NCBI RefSeq assembly: GCF_024868665.1
Contig: NC_079913.1
Coordinates: 15,270,147 to 15,334,146, forward strand
Reading direction: 5' to 3'
DNA length: 64,000 nt
From: Triplophysa rosa
Taxonomy: Eukaryota; Chordata; Actinopteri; Cypriniformes; Nemacheilidae
The notes below the pieces were generated by a model, which had not been told where the DNA came from, searched no databases, and saw nothing but the letters and a program-made list of their open reading frames with translations. Within the stretch, counting starts at the first letter, position 1, and every line of letters begins with the position of its first letter. The position numbers were made by a program, and so were the translations under genes. This document shows positions 46,376 to 59,849 of the stretch, in pieces.

Positions 46376-46602
46376 AGAATCACACAGACATGAAGAAACA
46401 GTGTATGAATCTCAACAATGGTGACAAACAACAAAAGAAAACCTCATGCTGCAATGCATGCTGGGAAACATCATAGTACAAAACTCATTTATGCTCATAG
46501 CATGCATTGCAGCATGATGTTTTCTTTTGTTGTTTTTCACCATTGTTGAGATTCATACACTGATTCTTCATGTCTGTGTGATTCTAAACGCTTATGTAGA
46601 TA
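46376..46602. mobile_element. Palindromic MITE core, second copy
   Basis: It is the same as 32630-32855. Confidence 0.85.
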
Positions 46603-46822
46603 CAGTTATAATTTGCATGTTGACAAATCTTCCTTTACATCACAATAATACCACACTATAATGTTCCTCTAAATGCACACAATGCAAGAACCAAAAGATG
46701 CAGCTTCACAGGGACTGCAGCATAACATCCACGACTTGATGTTTTAAAGTTGTTTAAAGTCACCATTATTGTGATCAGTGTTTGCTTTAGTTGGGCTCTT
46801 TCATCTTTCATTTCCTAAACAG

Positions 46823-47819
46823 TAGTGGTGGGAAATACTGTAAAATTTAGTATCAATGCGATATCAAGTAAACACAGGACCAGTGTTGCTGATACCAATA
46901 CTTTTAACTTTTAAAAAGCATTCACTTGAATTTACATATATTTTTCTGTAAATGAATTGTCATGATTTATCAGATGAATGCATCATTAATATGCTTAATC
47001 TGAATACATTTTCATGACCACTGAAATATTTTGTGATTTCTGCTCTTAATGTGCCTGTAGGCTAATTAATCATGCAGCTGTTAAAACACTGGACATCATT
47101 TAAACCAAATAAATCTATTTATTTAGTTATTTATTCCTGTAATCAAATTTGCAAACTTGAACTTTGCACCAAATTATTACTGGAAAATAGTAACAATAAC
47201 AGATTAACAAAACAGAAAAAACTATATATAACAAAACAATTTCTCGTTATCCCAGTACTACTTCTCTAGCTAACAAAAAACAGTGCACAAAATTATTACT
47301 CAAGAACAAAGATCTTAAAACTGCTTTTCCGTTTTTGTTCAGTGTTATGTTTAGACAAAATAATAGAACAAATTAACATGTTTCCCTTTCATTACACTTT
47401 TTTTAAGTGAATTTATAAACAAAGTGCACACTGTTATTTAAGCACTTTATTTACTTTGTGTCTCAAACAATGAAGTACTTTCAATCTTTGGCTTAATTCA
47501 CCGAGGTGAAAAAACTACACACGATTCTCCTCTTCTTTTTTTCGCTGGCTGCAGCAGCGTCGCGTTCTTGCGCTTGGCGCTGCTGAGTCACGTGATAGCA
47601 GACTACAAAACACAGCAGGGCAGGGAGGAGCAACGTGTGCAAAACTAGGTGTATGGGAAATAGTTTCTCTTCATTATACAATTATTAGCTACATTAGTAA
47701 ATAAATAAAATCAGTAGTAAAAACTAAAAACACATTAGTATCGATATTTTTATGTTAGGATCAATCCTTTTCGATACAACCTCAGTATCGATACTTCAGG
47801 ATCGATCCGCCCACCACTG
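46823..47819. mobile_element. TAGTGGTGGG hAT element, second copy
   Basis: It is the same as 33077-34073, with target duplication CTAAACAG on both sides. Confidence 0.92.
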
Positions 47820-49037
47820 CTAAACAGTAATTTTCTTTTGGTTGCTATTACAGTGTTTTGTATAAACATAGTTTTTGTAGCAAATACTATCAAAAGAAAA
47901 TGAGATACGACTCTCCGTCAGAATTTCAGACTTTTTATTTCTGATGTTGTTTTGTTTTTCATTGGCTTTTTGTTATAACAGTCTGAATGAGTTTATATTG
48001 GAGACCCACAACTCCTGCAACAACCCATATAAAAAAAATTTGAACAGTTAAAAGGTGTGCATTTTGTTTTTTGACAAGAATCAGCGTATGAATCTCAGCA
48101 ATGGTGATGCAATGCATGCTGGGAATTATGAATAAGTTTTGTGCTATGCCTTGCAACATGAAGTTTTCGTTTGCTGATTGTCACCATTGTTGAGATTCAT
48201 ACACGGATTCTTGATGTCTGTGTGTCTAAATATTTATTCGTTTCAGTTTTCACAAATCTTTCTAGACAGCAAAATGCAATCAAACTCCCAGATGTAATAA
48301 TGTCCTTTCAGGATCAGCAGCACAGCAATTTACTCAAATTTAAACATGATAGTTATCTCAATGACCTCCAACCAATAACATTTGATTAGATTATCATTTG
48401 CATTACCAAAACAAATGTACTTTAAAAGTACATAGTTACAATTAATCTAAAGAGTAAATGTCAAGGGTCAAGAGCCCAACTCAAGGAAACTCTGATTACC
48501 ATGATGGTGATTTTGTCAGCTGGGAACGTTCTTAAAACATAAAAACTGACATTTTGAATATTTTAAAACGTAAAAAACCTCTAAGGAACGTTCTTATAAC
48601 AAACTTTTGTTAGCTGGGTTGTGTTTCAGGTTGTAGTTGTTGTGTTTCTCTGAGTAAATTATTTTTTTGTAGTTATTGTTGATCTTTTCTGCAGTGATTA
48701 TGTTTGTTAACAACAGATGTTCATCACTAATGACTCAATCATCACTATAATAATAATGAAACTCAATACAAATTCTGTCAAACAGGAGCACAGAAAGGTG
48801 TTGGTTTTAGGATAAATCTGGGCCAGAATTGAAATGAACTGTTGTTTAAATTTGGGTCAGTTCTGCTTTATTTGTTTTGTTTTTGGCTGACATGCGGCAT
48901 TGCTTTGGCTTGCTTGTGGCCAAAACCTGGCAAACAGGAGCGGACCACCCAAGTGCCATCATTCCATGCGATATGTGGGCCAGATGAGGGGGTATGGGGT
49001 GTAACGTGTGGGCCAGATTTGCGCTGCAAATATTTGC

Positions 49038-50247
49038 TATCTGGGAAGTGAAGACGACGTAGAAACTTGCGGGTTACCACGTTTGAAGAAGCTGGAAGGC
49101 TCTGTAAGATCTTACCTCACAATGGGGTGTAAGTTGCACCCCTAGGGCATAAGAGCCCCCCAAAATTCCCCATTGACTTATAATCGGACAGAAAACATAA
49201 CTCAAAGTGAGGATGTCGTAGAAACTTGCGGGTTACCATGCTTGAAGAAGCTGGCAGGCTCTGTAAGAACTTACTTCACAATGGGGTGTGAGAGCCTCCC
49301 AAAATTCCCCATTGAATCATAATGGGACAGGAAACATGCCCACATAAGGTGTCATAACTGTACCATGTTGAATAACTTCACAGTACAACCACTTAGAGAC
49401 AAAGGGGTGGGCTCATTTTACTCAGGTAACCAATCAGTATCACAGGAACTTCCTTAAGCTACGAAGACACGCCCATAGCAACCATTTACAGCAACCTAGC
49501 AACCGCTCCCATAGACTCCCATTATAAAAAGTCCATATGGATATCTTTGCAACACAGTGTCGTAGAGACAAGGGGATGGGATCAATTTACTCAGGCAACC
49601 AATCAGTATCCCTGAAACTTGATTAATTTACGTAGCCACGCCCATAGCAACAAAACATGTTAACTTAGCAACCATTTAACAAGACCTATAACTCTGCATC
49701 AGAACATCGTAGAGACATGGGGGTTGGTTTGTTTCACTTGGTACTTGAAGCAGTATCAATTGGCATATACCAAGCCACGCCCATAGCAACCAAACAGGTT
49801 AGCCTAGCAACCGTTTAGTAAAACCTATATCTGTGCATAAGAACATCATAGAGATACGAGGGTTGGTTCGTTTCACTTATAGGTTAGAGTATTATCAATT
49901 GCAGCTGCCAAGCCACGCCAATAGCAACCAAACATGTTAGCCTAGTAACCGATTAGCAATATGTATATCTCTGCATCAGAACATCATAGAGACACGGGGG
50001 TTGGTTAGTTTCACTCATAGCTTAGAGTATCATCAAATGGCAGATGCTAAGCCACGCCCATAGCAACCAAACAGGTTAGTCTAGCAGCCGTTTTGCAATA
50101 CCTATATCTCTGCATCAGAACATCTTAGAGAAATGGGGTTTGGTTCGTTTCACTTATGGCTTGGAGTATTATCAATTACAAGCTACCAGGCCACGCCCAC
50201 AGCAACCAAACACATGACCTTAGCAACCGTTTAGCAGGACCAATATC
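49038..50247. repeat. 137 bp array, second copy
   Basis: It is the same as 35291-36500. Confidence 0.88.
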
Positions 50248-51640
50248 CAGAGGTGGGTAGTCCAGGGGCCAAAGAGTAAAAGTCCTGCCATATTTTTGTT
50301 TCACCCATGAACTGTGATTGCTGATTTCACCAGAGGAGGAACCAAGTCATTCCTTTCAAGTCACAAGTCAAATCCCAAGTCCTCAAAGATTTAAAGTTAA
50401 TGAGATAATTAAGTGAGTAATGAAATAATGATTGAGCATTAGTGATGAACACCTTCTGTTAACAATCAACATCACTGAAGAAAAGAAAAACACAAGAACT
50501 ACAACTGACTTCAGCCACAGCCTTGGATGACATGAGCTGGAAGAAAGAAAACAACAACAACAACACCACCACCATAATTGTGCTCAGTGTTTGCTTTAGT
50601 TGGGCTCTTGAGCCTTTCAGTAATTCAAAGAGATTTGCCTCTAAGCAATTACAATATTATTTCACAACAAACATTTGTATAACTCTGAATCAAATCTTAA
50701 AGGAGCAGAATAGTTTATGCTTTCCATGAATGAGTGTTTCTGGTTTAAATCTCTCCGGGTTTATTAATTACATTTGGATCTAAAAAAACTCCTAAATAAA
50801 TATCTTAAATATAGAGATAACAAATCCTGATCAGGCTTTTACACATGAACATTTATCATACGAAGTTCAACAGTGGTGACAATAATTAGTCATACTGCAT
50901 TGCATGATGGGAGTTTTTCATGCATTGCAGCATGCAGCGTTTTCTTGATGTCACCATTGTTGAGCTTCATATGCTGGTTCTTGATGTCTGCGTGTGTCTA
51001 GAAAAGTGCTGAAGCTCAAATTTGTATATGCGTTACATTGATTTAAAATTCGTTTATTGTAACTATTTGAGAAACACTTTGCTTGTTCCAAAACCTAACC
51101 TACCGAGAGAAATATATATATTTTGGCTGTAAACAGTTGAGTATCTCATTATATGAAAGCAGTGAAGAGTTGCTCACTGCACAACTCTGATCTCTCTGCT
51201 TTACAACAGCACATGCATTGATACAGAGAGAAATCTAACACAGGAGTCAGGAGCCCAACTAAAGCAAACACTGATCTCTCTGCTTTACAACAGTATATGC
51301 ATTGATACAGAGAGAAATCTAACGCAGGGGTCAAGGGTTAAGAGCCCAACTAAGCAAACACTGATCTCCATGATGGTGGCATCATTTTGACCAATAAAAC
51401 ATCAACATCTGATCCTCTGTGATTCTCAGTAACAGCAGGTGTTCATCACTAATGCTCAATCATCATTTAATTACTCACTTAATTATCTCATTAACTTTAA
51501 CTCTTTGAGGACTTGGGATTTGACTTGAGACTTGAAAGGAATGACTTGGTTCCTCTGGCGAAATCAGCGTTCTGAGCTCATGGGTGAAATAAAAATATGG
51601 CAGGACTTTTACTCTTTGGCCCCTGGACTACCCACCTCTG
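50248..51640. mobile_element. Giant concentric palindrome 2, second copy
   Basis: It is the same as 36501-37893 and of equal length. Confidence 0.9.
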
Positions 51641-52697
51641 CATGGGGTTGGCTCGCTTCACTTGTGGCTCAAAGTATTATCAGTTGCCAGCTGGCAAAGC
51701 CACGCCCATAGCAACCAAACCCATGACCTTAGCAACCGTTTAGCCAGACCTACAGTATATCTCTGCATCAGAACAATGAGAACAAAGTTTTACGATAAGT
51801 TTAATCGATAAAACCTTTCAAACTCTTCAGGACAGGCTTTGTCAAGCCAACATAAAGTTTGTACTCGAACTTTAGTTTCTAGTTACTTATGATCCGGAAC
51901 AGTATTATAAGGTGAAAACCAAGGTTACTTTTTAATAATTACTCAGGTCTTACCATATTAGTATTAAGTAATTATGATTCGGAACAGTATTATGAAGTGA
52001 AAATCATGATAACCCATTAATAAAAAACAATTCTGGGGTATAGGAAATTAAAAATCAAAATCCCCACTGCAGTATTACCAATAAATAAAACAGTACTGTA
52101 AAAAGAAAATCTTGTAATTACTTACAATCCACACACACCAGAACAGAGCTGACTATTTATGGACACAAATGACACATTTTAATAAATACTACATTGTAAA
52201 AAAATGATTGACTCAACTAATTATTCTGTAATGCTCCTTCCTCCAAAGGAATGACATCAATGAAGAATGCCAGTCTGGATTTAGAGCATGTCACAGTACA
52301 GAGACTGCTTTGATCAGAGTTACAAATGATCTGCTATTGGCGTCTGACCGAGGTTGTATCTCGTTATTGGTGCTGCTAGACCTTAGTGCTGCATTCGATA
52401 CCATTGACCACAGCACACTCCTACATAGACTCGAAAATTATGTCGGCATTAAGGGAATAGCTTTGAAATGGTTTAAATCTTATTTATCCGACCGTTTTCA
52501 ATTTGTAGCAATAAACAATGAGGTGTCACGCAAATCGCAAGTCCAGTACGGTGTACCACAGGGCTCAGTCTTAGGGCCTCTGCTCTTCGCATTATACATG
52601 CTACCTCTAGGAGATATAATAAAGCGACACGGAGTTAGCTTTCACTGTTATGCTGATGATACTCAACTTTATATTTCCTCGAAGCCTCATGAAACAC

Positions 52698-53533
52698 NNN
52701 NNNNNNNNNNNNNNNNNNNNNNNNNNNNNNNNNNNNNNNNNNNNNNNNNNNNNNNNNNNNNNNNNNNNNNNNNNNNNNNNNNNNNNNNNNNNNNNNNNNN
52801 NNNNNNNNNNNNNNNNNNNNNNNNNNNNNNNNNNNNNNNNNNNNNNNNNNNNNNNNNNNNNNNNNNNNNNNNNNNNNNNNNNNNNNNNNNNNNNNNNNNN
52901 NNNNNNNNNNNNNNNNNNNNNNNNNNNNNNNNNNNNNNNNNNNNNNNNNNNNNNNNNNNNNNNNNNNNNNNNNNNNNNNNNNNNNNNNNNNNNNNNNNNN
53001 NNNNNNNNNNNNNNNNNNNNNNNNNNNNNNNNNNNNNNNNNNNNNNNNNNNNNNNNNNNNNNNNNNNNNNNNNNNNNNNNNNNNNNNNNNNNNNNNNNNN
53101 NNNNNNNNNNNNNNNNNNNNNNNNNNNNNNNNNNNNNNNNNNNNNNNNNNNNNNNNNNNNNNNNNNNNNNNNNNNNNNNNNNNNNNNNNNNNNNNNNNNN
53201 NNNNNNNNNNNNNNNNNNNNNNNNNNNNNNNNNNNNNNNNNNNNNNNNNNNNNNNNNNNNNNNNNNNNNNNNNNNNNNNNNNNNNNNNNNNNNNNNNNNN
53301 NNNNNNNNNNNNNNNNNNNNNNNNNNNNNNNNNNNNNNNNNNNNNNNNNNNNNNNNNNNNNNNNNNNNNNNNNNNNNNNNNNNNNNNNNNNNNNNNNNNN
53401 NNNNNNNNNNNNNNNNNNNNNNNNNNNNNNNNNNNNNNNNNNNNNNNNNNNNNNNNNNNNNNNNNNNNNNNNNNNNNNNNNNNNNNNNNNNNNNNNNNNN
53501 NNNNNNNNNNNNNNNNNNNNNNNNNNNNNNNNN
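52698..53533. other. Assembly gap (836 N)
   Basis: Run of N within the LINE. By comparison with copy 1 it hides reverse transcriptase C-terminal coding sequence of similar length. Confidence 0.99.
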
Positions 53534-54099
53534 TTTGCATCAAAGAGTACAGAACAGTACTCTACTCTCAGCCAGTCTTGTCTCATTGTTCCAAGGTTAC
53601 CACAGCGAGCAGGATGCAGTTCATGGCCTGACCTGATGGTAGAGCGGAGAATGGGAAGTGGGGACCTGACAAGAGCTGAGATGATAGAGCTGGATAAAGA
53701 AGGACGCGGTCTCTTGACATGTCTTCACCACAAAACTTCAAATGCTATTAGATTATTAATGATAATCTTAAACTATAATTTATTTTATTATTAAGTTTAT
53801 TTATTTTATTTAGCCTTGTTGTGCAAGTTCTCTGGAGCTTGTGCAGAGGCAGCAGCTTTTGCCAGAGGGGAACTGGAATCCCCTGGTTGGGCCTGGGTTC
53901 TCCTGAGGTTTTTTTTCTCGATTAGAGTTTTGGGTTCCTCGCCACCGTTTGCATACTGTTTTTGCACTATCTGCCTGACCGGGGGGGCTGCTTTAGAATC
54001 TTAAAGTTTTACTTAATTAATATTGCATATAGGAATTTATTATCTGTTATATTTGACCTGTGCTTCTCTCTCCTTTATCCTAAATGTGTGCTCTCACTG

Positions 54100-54205
54100 A
54101 GCGTGTGTGTGTGTGCGTACTTGTCTGTGTACGTACGTGTGTGTGTGTGTGTGTGTGTGTGTTGTGTGTGTGTGTGTGTGCGTGTTGTGTGTGTGGAGTG
54201 TTTTG
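54100..54205. repeat. (TG)n microsatellite in LINE 3' UTR
   Basis: It is the counterpart of (CA)n at 13860-14065. Confidence 0.9.
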
Positions 54206-55215
54206 TGTGTGGGTGTGTCTGTCTTCTGTGTTTTCAACCTTTTCTTGTTTTTGCAGGTACAACTTTGATTGTTTTGCTTGTAGTCAATGTGTCTCATGTA
54301 CAGCTGCTTTGTAACAATGAAAATTGTAAAAGCGCTATATAAATAAAGTTGAGTTGAGAGTTGAGAGTAATAAGTTCCATAGAATTTTTAAGTTGACTTT
54401 CGAGTCAACCTTGACTCCAACTTTAAAAAGTTTGTTTGTTCAAGTAGCTTAACAGTTCATTCAACTACAATGGTTTAATCAGTTGAACTTTTGGAAAGCA
54501 CCTGCAATAGTTTGGTCCTAAATTAAAACTAAAATACACTACAGCAAAGATCCTCAATTCCAAACATTGGTATCCACTTTCCTGCAGAGCCCAACTAAAG
54601 CGAACACTGATCACATTAATGGTGATTATTTTTCAACATTACTTCCGCATGCAAACGTTATATTGATTGAATGACATTGACAAATCAACAATTTGTAACA
54701 TTGATTCAATGGTTTTCATCTGCTCTCTTGCTATCAGGGCTTCTTGCAACTTCTTAGTAATCCTGAAGATCTTGATGAGTTTATTCATGTGTGTTTGATT
54801 AGGGTTGGAGCTAAACTCTGCAGAAAAGTGGATCTCAAGGTTTGGAGTTGAGGGCCTCTGCTGTAGTGTATTTTAGTTTAAATTTAGGTTTCACCTTAGT
54901 TTAAACAACATATAAACACAAAGTAAATGCTTTCATTTAAATTGACCAAACCATTGCAGGTGCTTTCCAAAAGTTCTACTGATTTTAGTTGAATGAACTG
55001 TAAAACTAGTTGAGCAAACATACTTTTTAAAGTTGGAGTCAAGGTTGGGTCAACTAGAAAATAACATTTCAGGTAACTCTTTTGGAGAAAGAAATTGAGT
55101 CAACTTAAAAATTATATGGAACTAGTTACTACAGAATAACTAGCTGAGTCAATATTTTTTTACAGTGTACAAGATAGTTTAAAAAAAAAAAAACTGTTGT
55201 TTGGAACGGTTCTAA

Positions 55216-56241
<1,026 letters not shown>

Positions 56242-56429
56242 TATCTCTTTAAAGTAGACTTATGGAAATTTAACTTTTATAAGTTGTTTAAACACTAATA
56301 TTCCCAGATAGCAACCAAACCAGCAAATTGTTGCGGCCCAAATCCGGCCCACACCTTACTCCCCATAAAAACACAAGACAATCAAAATAACTTACAGAAC
56401 TTCATTGTGATGAAATAACGATCATTTCC

Positions 56430-58410
56430 CAGGGCTCTAGAGTGCGACCAATTTGGTCGCACATGCGACTTGATTTCTCAATGGTGCGACTAAGAAAAAT
56501 CTGAGGTCGCACCGGTGCAACCAGCCGTTCGAGGGAGAAAAAAAGTCTCCGCGACTCTGAAAGTCTTCCTGTGATTCAACAACAGACACACATTAGGCCC
56601 ATATCGTGGTCTAAACCAATCAGAGATAGTGAAGGGCGGACCGCCCCTCTGATTGGCCGTGGTCCAGATTTTCCTGTAAGTGTGTGTACCAGAGGTCGTG
56701 TTAACCGAAAATTCTCTGTCATTGACAAAAAATGTTTACCAGTGACGGAAAAATCTGAACGCCGTCCGTCCGTCCGTCAGCTATTTTGACGGATTACAAT
56801 GATGGCAATTTGTAATTCCCCGTTTCCCTTCATTAGAGCGTGATATGCTCGCGAAGGGACGTGCGTGTTTTCACCCGTCATTGTTACCGACTAGACATAT
56901 GTGATGCGATCTGAGAAAACCCGTCGGATGTCGCGCTGGGACGCGGGAAAGACAGTTCACCTATCAAAGTAAACTACATAACATGAAGAATGAAGGAGTA
57001 TCAATGCACATTTCCCGCCAGTCCTGTGTAAACTACGGCATGCAAAGTTTTTTTCATACAATGTTTTCGTGAGATGGCGGAGCTCCCCGTCTGCAGCACC
57101 GGGAGTTATCGCTGCTCATGCGAGCCGGACCGCGATCGCAAAACATACAAGGGATGATCAAAAGTCCAGACACTATGCACATGATAAACAAGGTAAAACT
57201 TGCTTCACTGCTTATTAGTTGTTGTCCGTAATGTTTGCTAGTTTCCTTGTGTAGTGATAATGGCAGAGCTCTCATTCTTTAAGTGTGCCCTGCACCATTT
57301 TCCTTACTTTCGTTTTATTCAAACGGTTTTGTACAGTATTTTTATAGACTTCAACACTAGGAAATGTTTTTTTATTAAATTGTTATTAGAGTAAGTCTTT
57401 CACCACTGTAAAGTGACTTTTACTTGTGATACTGGACTGTTGTGCTTTTATTTTCATCACTTAACTTTAAACCCATTTTCCTCCAAATTCCGTTCCTGAA
57501 AATCATAGCGCTTCAGCAGACCTCAGCCATAACTTTTGTTACATACATACAATGAGCAAAATAAAAACTGATTTGGAAAGGGCTTGGTATGAAAAACTGT
57601 AATATATAAATTTGCACCATGTGTTGGGTTTTCCCAGATCGAATCACATATGAACATAAACATTAAAACATTAAATATATAGATGAATATAAACAACAAT
57701 GGCTTTATTGGGCATTCAGTTGTATTAAAATACAACAAGTTCCGAGACGCAAGTACAGTGTGATGACGTCACGAACATACTAATTACCACCTAACGCCAC
57801 CTTGCACCATAGTGACGGGTAATAATAGATTATGACGGATTTTTTACGAGCCTGTCAGTCAAAATGACGGACAATAAAAAGTCTAGCGCAACCTCTGGTG
57901 TGTACGTGTGAAAATGCGTGTGCTGCAGTCAGACAGAGAGAGGTGAGGAGCCTATAGGCCTGTCAATTAAACTGAGTGGATGTAGCCGTGGATGATGAGA
58001 GAAGATGAAAAGAACGATTGACAACTTTTTCGTGAATAATGTTAAGTTAAGGCCTGATCCGTCTGAAAATCATAAGCAAGGCTCTGACACGGAGCCATCA
58101 ACCTCCCAGGTTATGTCAAACCCTGGTCCATTTATCTTGAGATGTTTTAAGTTTCAGTTCAGTGAAGCACTTTAAGCACCGACACTTTATCAGTAAGTTA
58201 CCTTTCTTGTAGAATTGTGCTTCAAATAAAGAACTTTATGTTGACCAGGTTGTTAGTTAATCATTTACAAGTTTTGCCTATGAACTGGTAAAACTGCGGT
58301 GTTAAATGCGATCGAAAATTTGGGTGCACCTAACTTTTGTGCTAGTGCACCTATGAAAAAAAGTTAGGCGCACCAGTGCAACCAGTGCAAAAAGTTAGTC
58401 TAGAGCCCTG
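56430..58410. mobile_element. hAT element with CAGGGCTCTAGA ends
   Basis: It is 1981 bp with inverted termini CAGGGCTCTAGA and TCTAGAGCCCTG. TTTCC is found on both sides but no full 8 bp duplication was seen. Near 58005 a short frame begins MKRTIDNFFVNNVKLRPDPS. This resembles the start of ZNF862-like hAT transposases, followed by a stop. The rest of the transposase is absent. Another hAT element is inserted in it. Confidence 0.8.
56690..57897. mobile_element. Nested hAT element
   Basis: It is 1208 bp with ends CAGAGGTCGTGTTAACCG and the inverted GCGCAACCTCTG. The perfect 8 bp target duplication GTGTGTAC is at 56682-56689 and 57898-57905. The subterminal part has repeated GACGGA/TCCGTC phrases. 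No transposase was recognised. Confidence 0.92.
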
Positions 58411-58439
58411 TTTCCTGATCTCACTGATCTTAGTTTTCT

Positions 58440-58640
58440 TTGTCATAACATATGTCTTATACAGTAAAGAAAACTTAACGTTAAGCTCAAGAGTCAAGAG
58501 CCCAACTAAAGCAAACACTGATCACAATAATGGTGGTTTGTTTCAACATTAATTGCAGGTGCAAAAGTGATATTGATTCAATGCAATTAACATTGACCAA
58601 TCAGCTATTTTTTAACGTTGATTCAATGGTTGCTTGCTGT
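58440..58640. mobile_element. MITE of the GAGCCCAACTAAAG family
   Basis: It is nearly identical to 23461-23650, including the ATATGTCTTA-ACAGTAAAG entry sequence. Confidence 0.8.
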
Positions 58641-58641
58641 C

Positions 58642-58853
58642 TGGGCATCCATGTGGAAAGGTACAATATGTGTACCTTTGAGGGTACTGCCCCAGTGACA
58701 AGCCATTGTACCCCTAAAGGTACAAATCTGCCACATTTTTTCTGACAGTGCTGGGTATCCATGTGGAAAGGTACAATATGTGTACCTTTGAGTGTATTGC
58801 CCCAGTGACGAGCCATTGTACCCCTAAAGGTACAAATCTGCCACATTTTTTCA
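58642..58853. repeat. Two tandem 110 bp units
   Basis: ATGTGGAAAGGTACAATATG recurs at 58651 and 58761, each followed by TGTACCTTTGAG, GCCCCAGTGAC and GTACCCCTAAAGGTAC. Confidence 0.9.
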
Positions 58854-58994
58854 CTACAATACACTCAAAGGTCACGTATAAAAGATCTTGAAATACCCTG
58901 AAATATGACTCCTTCAAAAATGAGCTGTCAGTTGTTACAATTAAATGATTTTGGTTGCTATTTGATGTTCAGTATTAAGCAAAACCAGTACTGA

Positions 58995-59249
<255 letters not shown>

Positions 59250-59375
59250 TAAGCGCTGTAAACTGTAAACTGAGCGCACTGTAGCAACAGTATTACACAC
59301 CTACAGAAGCATTTGGCTAGTAGGTTATGAAATTATTTTCAATTATAGATGCCAACTCTGTCTTCTCTGTTCCAG

Positions 59376-59480
59376 TGTCAGTATGCTTATGTTCACCAGT
59401 GTGTGCGTGATGTTTTAAGGGCTGGTAAAATTGGTTTTGAACGAGATAACCCTCTTTTCCCCATGTATAACAACATATAA
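59376..59480 (+). CDS. R3-type phosphatase, last coding exon
   Basis: The exon encodes CQYAYVHQCVRDVLRAGKIG and then FERDNPLFPMYNNI before the stop at 59478-59480. Q of CQYAY belongs to the water-positioning Q loop. The terminal MYNNI keeps a Y-x-N pattern like the Y-E-N of other R3 receptors, where the phosphorylated tyrosine recruits Grb2 or Src-type SH2 domains. The tail ends there, about 15 residues shorter than PTPRB-type tails. The acceptor is TTCTCTGTTCCAG. A strong donor-like GA|GTAAGT begins two bases after the stop, so the 3' UTR may be spliced, for example to an AG at 59660-59661. Confidence 0.9.
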   Translation, partial: CQYAYVHQCVRDVLRAGKIGFERDNPLFPMYNNI

Positions 59481-59532
59481 GAGTAAGTGTGTAGCATGTT
59501 TAGTTCTATAACAACATGTGTTAAATATGTTA

Positions 59533-59538
59533 AATAAA
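59533..59538 (+). terminator. Candidate poly(A) signal
   Basis: AATAAA lies 53 bases after the stop codon. A second AATAAA is near 59762 and would serve if the 3' UTR is spliced. Confidence 0.4.
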
Positions 59539-59849
59539 AAAGCATGTTAAAAATACAATGTCAACAATACTGCATGAGAATGTGATGTTAGTTTTGGGTA
59601 AATATGTTTATAAACACAATATGGTCAGTTATAATGTATGTTTTTGCTCTTCCAACAACAGCTCCAAAAGGAAGCCGAAACATTGTGTTATGCTACGCAT
59701 CAGCTATAAAAAACAGTGGAGACCAGTGGAGCGAAAGAGTGAAGTTTCCCGGTTCTGTGATAATAAAGATCAGCACTCTTGGGAAAAAGCTAATCAACCT
59801 GTCTTTACAGATTTTGTGTATATAGATGTTCAAAACCTCTAAAACATGC

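Larger units (their letters stand above)
40212..53920. repeat. Tandem 13.74 kb duplication, copy 2
   Basis: It repeats copy 1, beginning in the satellite. It continues past the end of copy 1 into the complete LINE 3' UTR and the right arm of the foldback MITE. It carries an 836 bp gap within the LINE. Elements inside are listed separately. Confidence 0.95.
52239..54367 (+). mobile_element. Rex/CR1-type LINE with complete 3' end, copy 2
   Basis: It is the second copy of 38492-40210, interrupted by the gap 52698-53533. The 3' UTR has a (TG)n tract and ends AAATAAAGTTGAGTTGAG with more TTGAG units. The reverse transcriptase fragment is open from 52310 to the gap and includes YADD. A clear long target duplication was not found. 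Confidence 0.9.
52192..55167. mobile_element. Foldback MITE (CACTGTAAAAAA ends) split by a LINE
   Basis: The left tip CATTGTAAAAAAATGATTGA and, after the LINE, 54368-54545 are the inverted counterpart of 54858-55167 (which ends in TTTTTTTACAGTG). TA flanks both ends. The arms share AACCTTGACTCCAACTTTAA and GGAAAGCACCTGCAATG-like phrases. CACTG termini suggest a CACTA/EnSpm-like MITE. The middle (54546-54857) holds more MITE sequence. Confidence 0.8.

Noticed and set aside
52310..53794. 494-codon open frame and antisense frames across N
   Set aside because: More than half of each is unknown sequence. Only the part before 52698 is supported, as a LINE fragment.
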